DNA of 64,000 bases, taken from the NCBI GenBank assembly GCA_020402865.1, contig JADBYT010000019.1, forward strand, positions 160,267 to 224,266, in the 5' to 3' direction. The notes under the pieces were generated by a model, which had not been told where the DNA came from, made no database searches, and was given only the letters and a program-made list of their open reading frames with translations. Made by a program: the position numbers and the translations under genes. Source of the DNA: Bacteroidota bacterium (GTDB lineage: Bacteria > Bacteroidota > Bacteroidia > Palsa-965). Positions within the stretch are counted from its first letter, which is position 1. Every line of letters starts with the position of its first letter. Below, in pieces: positions 44,032 to 52,367 of the stretch.

Positions 44032-45687
44032 ATGCTTCGCCATTTATCTGTACTCAACTACGCACTTATTACTAAGCTGGATATTGAATTCCAGCCCGGC
44101 CTTACCATTATTACCGGCGAAACCGGCGCCGGAAAATCCATTCTCCTCGGTGCGCTTGGCTTGTTGCTTGGCCAGCGGGCCGATGCGGCCGCGCTTTCCG
44201 ATAAAGCCACTAAGTGTGTGGTGGAAGGGCATTTCGAAGTAAAGGATTTTTCGCTGCAACCGCTTTTTCAGCAACATGATCTCGATTATGCGTCCACCAC
44301 CATCATTCGCCGTGAAGTAAATCCCGAAGGAAAATCGCGCGCGTTTATTAATGATACGCCGGTTAATCTTACCGTGCTGCGCGCCATTACTGAAAAGCTG
44401 GTTGATATTCACTCGCAGCACGAAACACTTACGCTCAATGATTCCGATTTTCAGCTTTCCCTGCTCGACTCACTGGCCGGGCATGAAGCACTGCTGAACG
44501 ACTACCGCACACAGTTTGTACAGTACAAAAAACTGGGCAAACAGCTCGACGAACTCCGCGAGCAGGAAGCTGCTTCGCGCCGCGAACTGGAGTTTAACCG
44601 CTTTCAGTTCGACGAACTGGATAAAGCCCAGCTCCAGCCCGGCGAACAAACCACCGCCGAAGAAGAACTGCAAACGCTGGAAAATGCGGAGACCATTAAA
44701 AGCGGACTGAGCAAAGCGGTTTACACCTTAGATGGTGCAGAGCAATCGCTGCTGCAGGCGCTGGCCGATGTGCGGAATACCGTGGGGCAGCTGGCGCGGT
44801 TCAATCCGGCTATTGCTGCGCTGCACGAGCGCCTTCACGTAAGCCACATCGAACTCAAAGACATTGCCGCCGAGCTCGAAGATCTTGATGGCAGCGTACA
44901 GCATGATCCGGCCCGCATTGCACACCTGAGTGAACGGCTTGATCTGATTTACCGACTCGGTCAAAAGCACGGTGTGAAAACGGTAGAAGAACTGCTTGCC
45001 ATAAAAAACGAGCTCGATGCGAAAATTGTAGCAGCCGGCTCGCTCGAAGAACAGATTAACAATGCAGCAACGGCGCTGGCTGCACTGCAAACCAAACTTC
45101 AACTGCTGGCTGCGCAGCTCAGCAAAAAGCGGCAAACCGTAGCGCCCAAATTAGTAAAGTCGGTGCAGGAAATGCTGCACGAACTGGGCATGCCCAACGC
45201 CACGCTGGAAGTACACATGAGCGAAGAAACTACCCTTCGTGAAAGCGGCACCGATAAGGTAAACTTCCTGTTCAGCGCCAACAAAGGCATGGCCGCACAG
45301 CCGCTGAGCAAAGTAGCTTCGGGCGGCGAACTCTCGCGCCTCATGCTCAGCCTCAAAGCCCTGCTGGCCAAACACACCGCGCTGCCCACCATCATCTTCG
45401 ATGAAATTGACACCGGCATTTCGGGCGATATTGCCGCACGTACCGGACTCATTATGGAACAAATGGGCAAAAACCTGCAGGTCATTGCCATCACCCACTT
45501 GCCACAGGTAGCAAGCCGTGGCAAAAATCATTTGTTTGTATATAAGCAGGAAGGCAAACAACGCACCGAAACCAGTATCCGCACCCTCAACGGCGATGAA
45601 CGCGTGCAGGAAATAGCCAAAATGCTCAGCACCGGCAAGCCCGGCGAAGCCGCGCTGAAGAACGCAAAGGAGTTGTTGGGGAAGTAG
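44032..45687 (+). CDS. recN: DNA repair protein RecN
   Basis: 551 aa from ATG 44032; a TTG ten codons earlier is inside the promoter. SMC-like: N-terminal Walker A ITGETGAGKSILLGAL, a coiled-coil middle (about 155-370), C-terminal signature SGGELSRLMLSLK and Walker B PTIIFDEIDTGISGD. It binds DNA ends and helps RecA-dependent double-strand break repair. The -7-like TAACTTTA lies 10 bases before the ATG. It converges with the CotH gene, leaving 9 bp. Confidence 0.96.
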   Translation: MLRHLSVLNYALITKLDIEFQPGLTIITGETGAGKSILLGALGLLLGQRADAAALSDKATKCVVEGHFEVKDFSLQPLFQQHDLDYASTTIIRREVNPEGKSRAFINDTPVNLTVLRAITEKLVDIHSQHETLTLNDSDFQLSLLDSLAGHEALLNDYRTQFVQYKKLGKQLDELREQEAASRRELEFNRFQFDELDKAQLQPGEQTTAEEELQTLENAETIKSGLSKAVYTLDGAEQSLLQALADVRNTVGQLARFNPAIAALHERLHVSHIELKDIAAELEDLDGSVQHDPARIAHLSERLDLIYRLGQKHGVKTVEELLAIKNELDAKIVAAGSLEEQINNAATALAALQTKLQLLAAQLSKKRQTVAPKLVKSVQEMLHELGMPNATLEVHMSEETTLRESGTDKVNFLFSANKGMAAQPLSKVASGGELSRLMLSLKALLAKHTALPTIIFDEIDTGISGDIAARTGLIMEQMGKNLQVIAITHLPQVASRGKNHLFVYKQEGKQRTETSIRTLNGDERVQEIAKMLSTGKPGEAALKNAKELLGK

Positions 45688-45696
45688 TGAAGTACA

Positions 45697-48033
45697 TTAC
45701 TGAATAATTACTTTTTCATTGTACATCACTGAGCCGCATTGCAGGCGAAGTATATAAATGCCCGGTGCTAAGTTTGACGTATCGAGTTTGAACGAACGAG
45801 CACCGGGAGTTTGTAAGCCTTGCTGCACATTCGCCACTTCAGCACCCAGGTAATTATACAGTTGATACGAAACATGAACTGCGGCTGGCAGAGAATACTC
45901 CACATTCAGAAAATGAGTGGCCGGATTGGGATAACATTTAAATGTAGCGGATGCCGCATTTGTTTGAACGCTTAACGGCGTGCAAAGCCCCGGAATACTA
46001 TCGTCAAGCCACTGCAAACGAATACGGATCCAGTTTTTGAGCGAATCCAGTTCGCCATAGTATGTAGTGGCAACCGGTCCGTCGTCTGGTGCGGGGCCGC
46101 TTATGCCTAATATCGGCCATTTCTGAAAATGCCGGGCCTGCGCATGCTGCACAAGTTGCCCGATACTGTCGATATACGCAAAAAGATAGGTCGTGTCCAG
46201 AATTGTTTGCCGGTATTGCTCATAGGTGCAGCGCAGTTCATTGGCAAACGTGCTGTCCTGCAACAAACGTACATACCAGCCGGTTGAATAGTTGTCAGTA
46301 AAACAGTCATTTATCTTATGCGCCCAGCCGGCTCCGTTGTTGGCCTGAAAAATGGAACAGATCGCCATATTTTTCCAAGCCCAGTCGAAATCCCAAACCG
46401 GCCCGGCCTGCAGTTTGCCGCCATTCGAGAATTTATCCTTGTGAAAGAATACACTCTTCTTAAACCCGTCGGCACTGCGCGCCACTTCATTTACAATAAA
46501 ATAGTCGATAAACGACTTTGTGTCCATGTAGTTGCGGTATCCGGTAGCTGTATCGGCAAAATTGCTGCTGTAAAGCGCCGTTTCCAAACTGTCGATAAAC
46601 GCGGCGATATACGTTTTCTGAGCGGGCATAATGGCAAACTGATCAGGGTATTCATACACAAAATGCACATCAAAACCAGGATGATCAATGGGCGAATAAT
46701 TGGACTGGAAGCTGTTGTTTGCATTCCAGTAGTTCTGCTGCAAAATATACCCGCCGGTCAGCTCATCGCCCAGCGTATCCTGCGGATTCAAACGCGCAAT
46801 GTTTACACGGTTGGCATCACGTTTTATCTTTTCACCAATTACATAAATACCTTTATAGGAACTGTCCACAAGCACTTCGCACAATTGTGCACGCGGTGTG
46901 TAGTTTCCCATTTCACCAAACAAATGATATGAAATAAGATTTTTTACCAGCGAACGGTCATTGTAATTTGATAACAGCACCCAGTCGTTTTCGGGCGGCA
47001 TGCCCAGTATCGGCACATTGTTATTTCCTCCGGCCGAATCTCTTGTTTCAAACCCATACGGACTTTGCGGATAACCCGCAGAGGTCAGTCCGCGAATTTC
47101 GATACCCACGTGACCGTTGTATATATTGGCACTGTCGTTGATATAAGTAATCGTATTCGGACCATTGTATTTGATTTCCATCAAACAGCTAATCTTCGTG
47201 TCTTCAATAATGGTTTGATTCAGAGTGTGAATGATCACTATGGGTAATTCAGAACTATCAAGCCGCACAGTGCCAAGATCAGTTACACAAATTTCAAAAC
47301 TGCCCGAAGCTCCGTTCCAGCCAAAAGCCTGAATGTAAATTCTTGAACCGGGAGTCAGGTCGTAGGCAAGCAGATAGGAATAATAGCCGTTTCCTCCGTC
47401 ATCATCACAAGCCGTAAACTGCGGAACAGTGCAGGATGTATCTGTCCAGATGGCGAGCCCGGTATCATTGATAGTACCGCTGTCGGTTTCAATAGCCAGA
47501 TTGCCCGAAGCCGGAACAAGCATGGTAAACCACACATCGCCTCCCTGATAATTGGCGCAGTTTGGATTTAGTCCGCTGCCCGGAAAACCAATATTGCTGG
47601 TAAAGATGCACTGTCCGGTATCAATCGGAATTGCCGTGCACGGATGGCTGCCTTGCAGAAGCGGTGTATTGCAATTGCCTATGGAAGAAAATACATTGCC
47701 TGTATCCGGGTTTGGCCCATCCTGAAAAACAATATTCCAGGAAGAGTCCTGAAGCGTGTACGAGTTCTCGTTTTCATAAGCTCCTGCTGTGTAAACTACA
47801 GTAAGGCTATCGCCGTTGCATACAGAAAAAACGGCAGCACTTCCAAAGTTGACGGCGCTGTATGTTCCGGTTAGTGTATTATTCACGAAAACCTGAAGGG
47901 AGGCTCCATTCCAGCCGTCGCCATAACTGTCGTTCATCGTTAACCGGTAATTGCAGCATTGTGCATGAAGGACTTCAAATTGAAGGCTCAACAAACAAAC
48001 GAGCAAAAGAAAGCGGATGCGGATACTTTTCAT
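45697..48033 (-). CDS. T9SS-targeted CotH-family protein
   Basis: 778 aa from ATG 48033, which gives a signal peptide (residues to about 23). A first beta domain (30-130; SYGDGWNGASLQVFVNN, GD-W-N-G pattern) is followed by a second beta domain (140-260). The CotH kinase-like region (290-680) has GIEIRGLTSAGYPQSPY, GIYVIGEKIKRDANRV, GYILQQ and GPVWDFDWAW, which holds the DFD metal site. The T9SS type A domain closes it (FKCYPNPATHFLNVE, LAPGIYILRLQ). CotH proteins in spores are atypical protein kinases; a surface role is expected here. Confidence 0.87.
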   Translation of the reverse strand: MKSIRIRFLLLVCLLSLQFEVLHAQCCNYRLTMNDSYGDGWNGASLQVFVNNTLTGTYSAVNFGSAAVFSVCNGDSLTVVYTAGAYENENSYTLQDSSWNIVFQDGPNPDTGNVFSSIGNCNTPLLQGSHPCTAIPIDTGQCIFTSNIGFPGSGLNPNCANYQGGDVWFTMLVPASGNLAIETDSGTINDTGLAIWTDTSCTVPQFTACDDDGGNGYYSYLLAYDLTPGSRIYIQAFGWNGASGSFEICVTDLGTVRLDSSELPIVIIHTLNQTIIEDTKISCLMEIKYNGPNTITYINDSANIYNGHVGIEIRGLTSAGYPQSPYGFETRDSAGGNNNVPILGMPPENDWVLLSNYNDRSLVKNLISYHLFGEMGNYTPRAQLCEVLVDSSYKGIYVIGEKIKRDANRVNIARLNPQDTLGDELTGGYILQQNYWNANNSFQSNYSPIDHPGFDVHFVYEYPDQFAIMPAQKTYIAAFIDSLETALYSSNFADTATGYRNYMDTKSFIDYFIVNEVARSADGFKKSVFFHKDKFSNGGKLQAGPVWDFDWAWKNMAICSIFQANNGAGWAHKINDCFTDNYSTGWYVRLLQDSTFANELRCTYEQYRQTILDTTYLFAYIDSIGQLVQHAQARHFQKWPILGISGPAPDDGPVATTYYGELDSLKNWIRIRLQWLDDSIPGLCTPLSVQTNAASATFKCYPNPATHFLNVEYSLPAAVHVSYQLYNYLGAEVANVQQGLQTPGARSFKLDTSNLAPGIYILRLQCGSVMYNEKVIIQ

Positions 48034-48402
48034 GGCTGGATATAGCTGCACTTAGAGGAACAATGGCTTGAAACGGGTATCGTTTACCAACCTGAAATAA
48101 GTATGGGTGTAACGATTTAGTGTTTTTCAAATGTACTGTATTTCAGCGGAATAAGAATAGGGTGGAAGTTAGGGGGAGAAATTTTATGTGCTATCGGGGT
48201 AAACGTGTTGAGCCGGGCATATTACTTAAAAGCCTTTTTTGTGGCAACGGTGTAAAATTGGAACAGAAAAATTGGGAAGATAACCCGGAGCATCGGCTAT
48301 ACCGGATATAAAAATGTGGTTAGGTGATAAACGTGTCCGGGAACTGCCATTCTCCCGCAAATCGTATATTTACCCCGTCAAAAAGAACCAGAAACTAACT
48401 TT
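48034..48402. other. Gene-free spacer between the CotH and fabI genes
   Basis: No coding region is supported in these 369 bases. The only signal is TATATTTA at 48365-48372, a -7-like element about 30 bp before fabI, with a second TAACTTTA overlapping the fabI ATG. I see no hairpin or repeat. Confidence 0.4.
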
Positions 48403-49221
48403 ATGGCTAACAACCTGCTTAAAGGAAAACGCGGCATCATTTCAGGTGCGCTTGATCATAACTCGATTGCCTGGAAAGTGGCTGAACGCGCGCATGCCGA
48501 AGGCGCTCAGTTTACACTGACCAATGCCCCCATTGCCATGCGCATGGGCGAAATCAACAAACTGGCTGAGGCAACCGGCTCCAAAATCATTCCGGCTGAT
48601 GCTACCAGTGTGGACGATCTGAAGGCGCTCTTTGAACAATCGCAGGAGGCGCTGGGCGGTAAAATTGATTTTGTGCTGCATTCCATCGGCATGTCGCCCA
48701 ACATCCGCAAAGGCAAGCCTTACAGTGATCTTAATTACGAATTCTTCAATAAAAGTCTGGATGTGAGCGCACTTTCGCTGCATAAAATGCTGCAGGTGGC
48801 TTACCAGATGGATGCCATTGCCGAATGGGGCTCGGTGGTTGCGCTTTCGTACATTGCCGCACAGCGCACCTTTCCGTTTTATACCGATATGGCTGATGCC
48901 AAAGCACTGCTCGAATCCATCACCCGCAGTTTTGGCTACCACTATGGCAAACACCGCAAAGTGCGTATAAACACCATTTCGCAGTCGCCCACCAAAACCA
49001 CGGCGGGTGGCGGTATTGCCGGTTTTGAAGACTTCTTCGGTTTCGCTGATCAGATGTCGCCCCTGGGCAACGCCAGTGCCGATGCCTGCGCTGATTACTG
49101 CGTTACACTCTTCTCTGATTTTACCCGTATGGTAACCATGCAAAACCTCTTCCATGATGGCGGCTACTCAATGACCGGCATCAGCAGCGAGGTAATGGAT
49201 ATGTTTGGCAAAAAAGCATGA
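48403..49221 (+). CDS. fabI: Enoyl-[acyl-carrier-protein] reductase (NADH)
   Basis: 272 aa short-chain dehydrogenase. N-terminal NADH-binding segment KGKRGIISGALDHNSIAWKV with the FabI-type Gly-rich pattern; HSIGMSP strand; catalytic Tyr-x6-Lys in FPFYTDMADAKALLES; RINTISQSPTKT near the C-terminal third. It reduces trans-2-enoyl-ACP in fatty acid synthesis. The YTDMADAK arrangement is that of FabI, not FabL/FabV. It is a single-gene unit with its own terminator. Confidence 0.95.
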   Translation: MANNLLKGKRGIISGALDHNSIAWKVAERAHAEGAQFTLTNAPIAMRMGEINKLAEATGSKIIPADATSVDDLKALFEQSQEALGGKIDFVLHSIGMSPNIRKGKPYSDLNYEFFNKSLDVSALSLHKMLQVAYQMDAIAEWGSVVALSYIAAQRTFPFYTDMADAKALLESITRSFGYHYGKHRKVRINTISQSPTKTTAGGGIAGFEDFFGFADQMSPLGNASADACADYCVTLFSDFTRMVTMQNLFHDGGYSMTGISSEVMDMFGKKA

Positions 49222-49251
49222 GCGGTTTCCATTCATTGAATACTTTACACA

Positions 49252-49285
49252 AAAAAGCGGCAGATAGAAATACCTGCCGCTTTTT
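49252..49285 (+). terminator. Terminator of fabI
   Basis: Stem AAAAAGCGGCAG/CTGCCGCTTTTT, 12 bp with a T tract; it can also serve the convergent PD40 gene. Confidence 0.9.
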
Positions 49286-49312
49286 CTTTTGTGGTTGTAT
49301 TGCGTAAACCCG

Positions 49313-50878
49313 TCAGGGCGACTGCTTAAGCAGTTTAATATCCTTGCGCTGTTCGCTCATGGCGCCAATATCAAATACAATTATTGTTTCGATAAGCTGT
49401 TTGCAGCCGGGTGCATCTACGGTCATTACATATTTACCGGGTGGCAGGGCCAGTACAAAACGGCCGGTGCGGGCATTGGGTTTGTAATCGCCCACCATTT
49501 CCTGTGTTTTAACATTGGTTACACTCATTACTACCTTCGAAAAATCAAACGCCGAATCGGGCGGAAGAATGGTGCCAACCACGGCTGTAAAGCTTTCCTG
49601 CTGTACTTCGTTAAACACTACGCGCCAGATGTCGAGGTCGCCCATGCCACCTTCTCTCGCAGCCGAAACATAGGCCACACGGTTGTTTTCGGTAAACGAA
49701 ATGGTGCGGTTGTCTTCGGGCGTGTTAAGCGGATAGCCGAGGTTTTGCGGCGTGCTCCAGGTGTTTTCTTCCTCGTTCCATACGCTCATAAATAAATCGA
49801 AACCGCCCATGCTGTTGTGCCCTTCGGAGGCAAAATACAAGGTGTGTCCGTCGGGCGACATAAACGGGAAGTCTTCGCGGTAGGGGGTGTTAAGTGCGCT
49901 CAGGTTTTGCGCCTTGCTCCATTCACCGTTAGGTAGTTTGCGGCAAATCCAGATGTCGGTTTCCCCTTCGCCACCTTCACGGCGGCTGGCAAAGTAAATC
50001 TGGTTGCCATCGGGCGAGAGGCTGGCGGCCGTTTCAAAGCCTTCGTTAATGCTGGTGGCCATCTTTACAGGCTTGCCCGGCGATTTACCGCAGGGCGAAA
50101 GGTAAATATCGCCCGCCGTGCTGATGTTGTCGATATAAACCGTCATCCAGCTTCCATCGGCCGAAAGTCCGGTGGTTTGCTCATCATACGTGCCGTTTAC
50201 CTGCCCGCCGGCATTTTTTGCCTTTTGAAACAATCCGTTTTGCGAGCGGGTAATCCAGATGTCAGACGCATAGTAACCATCCATCTCTACCGAGCCTGCG
50301 CCTAAATTCCCCTTGCGACGCGAAGTATAAACGAGCATCGACTCATCGGAGGTAACAAACGGATAGTAGTCGGGAAATTCAGAATTCACTTCCTTACCGG
50401 CGTTTTCAAAGGTCACATTCAGCGGACGTTTCACCAGCAGTTTGGCATTCTGACATTGGGAAATACCCATTTGTGCTTTGGCTTTGTCTTTGGCCGCACT
50501 CACTTTGGCGCTGTAGGTCTGATAGGCTTTTATCGCATCATCAAACTTGTAATCGAAATGGTAGGCCTGGCCGAGATAATACCAGTTCTCTATATCGGTA
50601 TTGGGCTGTTTGGTGAGGTATTCGAAAAACGGGATGGCTTCTTTTTTGGCAATGTTGGTGCGCAGGTAACAAATGCCGGCGCGCTGATTGTACTCGGTGT
50701 GTTTATATTCTTTTTTGGCCAGCGCCACATACAGCGGAAGTGCCATCACGAAGTTCCCGTGCGAGAAATGTTCGGCCGCAAGCGCAGGATCAACAGCCGT
50801 TTTGGGCTGTGCGCGCAAAACTGCCGTCAGGCTAATGCAAATAATCAGCAAAACAGAACGCAGCAGAATCGTTCTCAC
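49313..50878 (-). CDS. TPR-PD40 protein without OmpA domain
   Basis: 521 aa; the start is GTG at 50878, giving the signal peptide MRTILLRSVLLIICISLTAV. A TPR-like region (25-140), then PD40/WD40-like blades (150-430) with repeated SPDGNQIYFASRREGG, SPDGHTLYFASEGHNSMGGF, then a carboxypeptidase-regulatory-like beta domain (440-515) containing RTGRFVLALPPGKYVM. It stops where its two paralogs carry the OmpA part, so it lacks the peptidoglycan anchor. It is like a truncated PorE. The nearest terminator is beyond the next gene. Confidence 0.8.
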   Translation of the reverse strand: MRTILLRSVLLIICISLTAVLRAQPKTAVDPALAAEHFSHGNFVMALPLYVALAKKEYKHTEYNQRAGICYLRTNIAKKEAIPFFEYLTKQPNTDIENWYYLGQAYHFDYKFDDAIKAYQTYSAKVSAAKDKAKAQMGISQCQNAKLLVKRPLNVTFENAGKEVNSEFPDYYPFVTSDESMLVYTSRRKGNLGAGSVEMDGYYASDIWITRSQNGLFQKAKNAGGQVNGTYDEQTTGLSADGSWMTVYIDNISTAGDIYLSPCGKSPGKPVKMATSINEGFETAASLSPDGNQIYFASRREGGEGETDIWICRKLPNGEWSKAQNLSALNTPYREDFPFMSPDGHTLYFASEGHNSMGGFDLFMSVWNEEENTWSTPQNLGYPLNTPEDNRTISFTENNRVAYVSAAREGGMGDLDIWRVVFNEVQQESFTAVVGTILPPDSAFDFSKVVMSVTNVKTQEMVGDYKPNARTGRFVLALPPGKYVMTVDAPGCKQLIETIIVFDIGAMSEQRKDIKLLKQSP

Positions 50879-50967
50879 GGGGTAGATAGCAGTGTGTTGA
50901 ATTGGTCTCAGTTGGGTAGGTTTGGTAGTTGTTAAGCAAATGCCATACCGTACTGTTCAAAGATAGA

Positions 50968-50995
50968 AAAAACGGGCTTTTTGAAGCCCGTTTTT
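50968..50995 (-). terminator. Terminator of the 385-aa T9SS gene
   Basis: Stem AAAAACGGGCTT/AAGCCCGTTTTT, 12 bp, loop of four; T run on the minus strand. It is placed about 60 bp past the stop at 51057. Confidence 0.9.
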
Positions 50996-51056
50996 ATAGG
51001 TTTGTAAACAGAAATCAGGATAAAAATTCCTGAAAACCGATCAGTTTTTTGCACAG

Positions 51057-52214
51057 TTACTGAATCATAAGGCGTTGTGAACCACGGCCGGCGGTTGTTG
51101 TCACACGTATTACATATGCGCCTGCTGGCAATGTTTCAATATTCATGGAAAGCAAGGAGGTGCCCCTGCCTGCTGACCAGCTCATGCATACACGTCCGCT
51201 TACATCCATAATTTCTACAAGGCCGTTTTCATCAGTGGCAGGCATTTGTACAAACACCGCATCATTTGCCGGGTTGGGAAATACGTTAAATGAGAATGAC
51301 TGTTCATTTTCTGCTACCCCCACCGCAGTATTTACCCATATAAAACGCAGGCCGGATATGGGTTTTATGGAGGAGGTCATTGTAAGTGATCCGTTGTTGC
51401 TGATTGATGCGGTGCTTTGCTGCCAGCTTGTGGTTGATGTGCGCGAATTAAAATCGCTATTCAGTATGCCGCGCAATCCAACCTGATAGGTATAAGCGTT
51501 TGCGGAGGCCGAAAGCACATCATAAGCCATTTCCACCGTGTTGCTGGTTTCGTGAAGAATAATTTGAAAGTTAAAACAATCAATAAATCCGTTGTTTGCA
51601 AAACGCCCCACATTGCGCCACTGAATTACACACTGCCGGTTGGGGGCAATCCCCACGGTTTCCACACGTATTTCGCCAAGGCAGGTGTAAGTAAAAGCAG
51701 TTGTGGTTGACAGGGCATTCTGACTCAGAATCAGCGTATTTCCGTTAATTGCGGTAACTGTTGTGCCGGCAGGAAGATTTGTTGCACTAATAATGCAACC
51801 CACATAAATTCCCGGAGGTAATTGGGTACAAACCATCTGGTCAGAACCACTGGTTGTGGAAGCGGTAAAGGTAAAGCCCAGCCTTAAATCTGAACCTAAG
51901 GCCGAAATAATGTTACCCGTACTCAAGCCTGAAATTGGGAAATACGCACTTGGGGGATTAGAATTACCCATTGTAATGTAGCCATTTGAGCTTACCGCAA
52001 ACTGCGTATAGTTCACATTATTGTAGTTGAACGTGAAGCCAATATTATTAAGTGAAAAAGTAGCATCATCAGCTGTACCTGCAATAATTAAAGAGCCTGC
52101 ATTAATGAAACTGAATGGTGCTGTATCCTGTGAGAATACATAGGTTGAAGCCACCTGCGCGTGCACATGAACGGAAAGCCCCAGCGTTAATGCCAGAAAA
52201 TAAATATGTTTCAT
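51057..52214 (-). CDS. T9SS-sorted surface protein, 385 aa
   Basis: Signal peptide (MKHIYFLALTLGLSVHVHAQ), then a beta-rich body (25-300) with the strand pattern ISNNGSLTMTSSIKPISGL, and a T9SS type A domain (305-385: FSFNVFPNPANDAVFVQMP, VEIMDVSGRVCM, LPAGAYVIRVT). The body begins with segments like NIGFTFNYNNVNYTQFAVSS, usual in Bacteroidota adhesin-like proteins, and contains an extra loop IISATNLPAGTTVTAI. The exact function is unknown; it should be surface-attached or released. Confidence 0.75.
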   Translation of the reverse strand: MKHIYFLALTLGLSVHVHAQVASTYVFSQDTAPFSFINAGSLIIAGTADDATFSLNNIGFTFNYNNVNYTQFAVSSNGYITMGNSNPPSAYFPISGLSTGNIISALGSDLRLGFTFTASTTSGSDQMVCTQLPPGIYVGCIISATNLPAGTTVTAINGNTLILSQNALSTTTAFTYTCLGEIRVETVGIAPNRQCVIQWRNVGRFANNGFIDCFNFQIILHETSNTVEMAYDVLSASANAYTYQVGLRGILNSDFNSRTSTTSWQQSTASISNNGSLTMTSSIKPISGLRFIWVNTAVGVAENEQSFSFNVFPNPANDAVFVQMPATDENGLVEIMDVSGRVCMSWSAGRGTSLLSMNIETLPAGAYVIRVTTTAGRGSQRLMIQ

Positions 52215-52312
52215 TGGTTTGGAGGGATTAATGAGCTAATAAATTTAGTCTTTTTGATGAACTTGTCAAATGGATCTTCACGTGTAGTCGCAGCATTCTG
52301 CACGGTAAATAA

Positions 52313-52343
52313 ATACGGCTGCTTCGAAACAAAGCAGCCGTAT
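52313..52343. terminator. Terminator-like hairpin after the 704-aa PD40 gene
   Basis: Stem ATACGGCTGCTT/AAGCAGCCGTAT with a short loop; the T tract on the minus strand is weak. Confidence 0.65.
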
Positions 52344-52367
52344 CTGTTTAAGTTCACTAAAGTGTGA

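Noticed and set aside
48120..48311. A small 63-codon frame in the CotH-fabI spacer
   Set aside because: No promoter or family support; the sequence looks like random translation of an intergenic region.
49313..50878. Frameshift that removed the OmpA domain from the third PD40 protein
   Set aside because: No OmpA-like remnant is visible between 49313 and the fabI terminator at 49252-49285, so this is a clean loss or an ancestral shorter form, not a recent frameshift.
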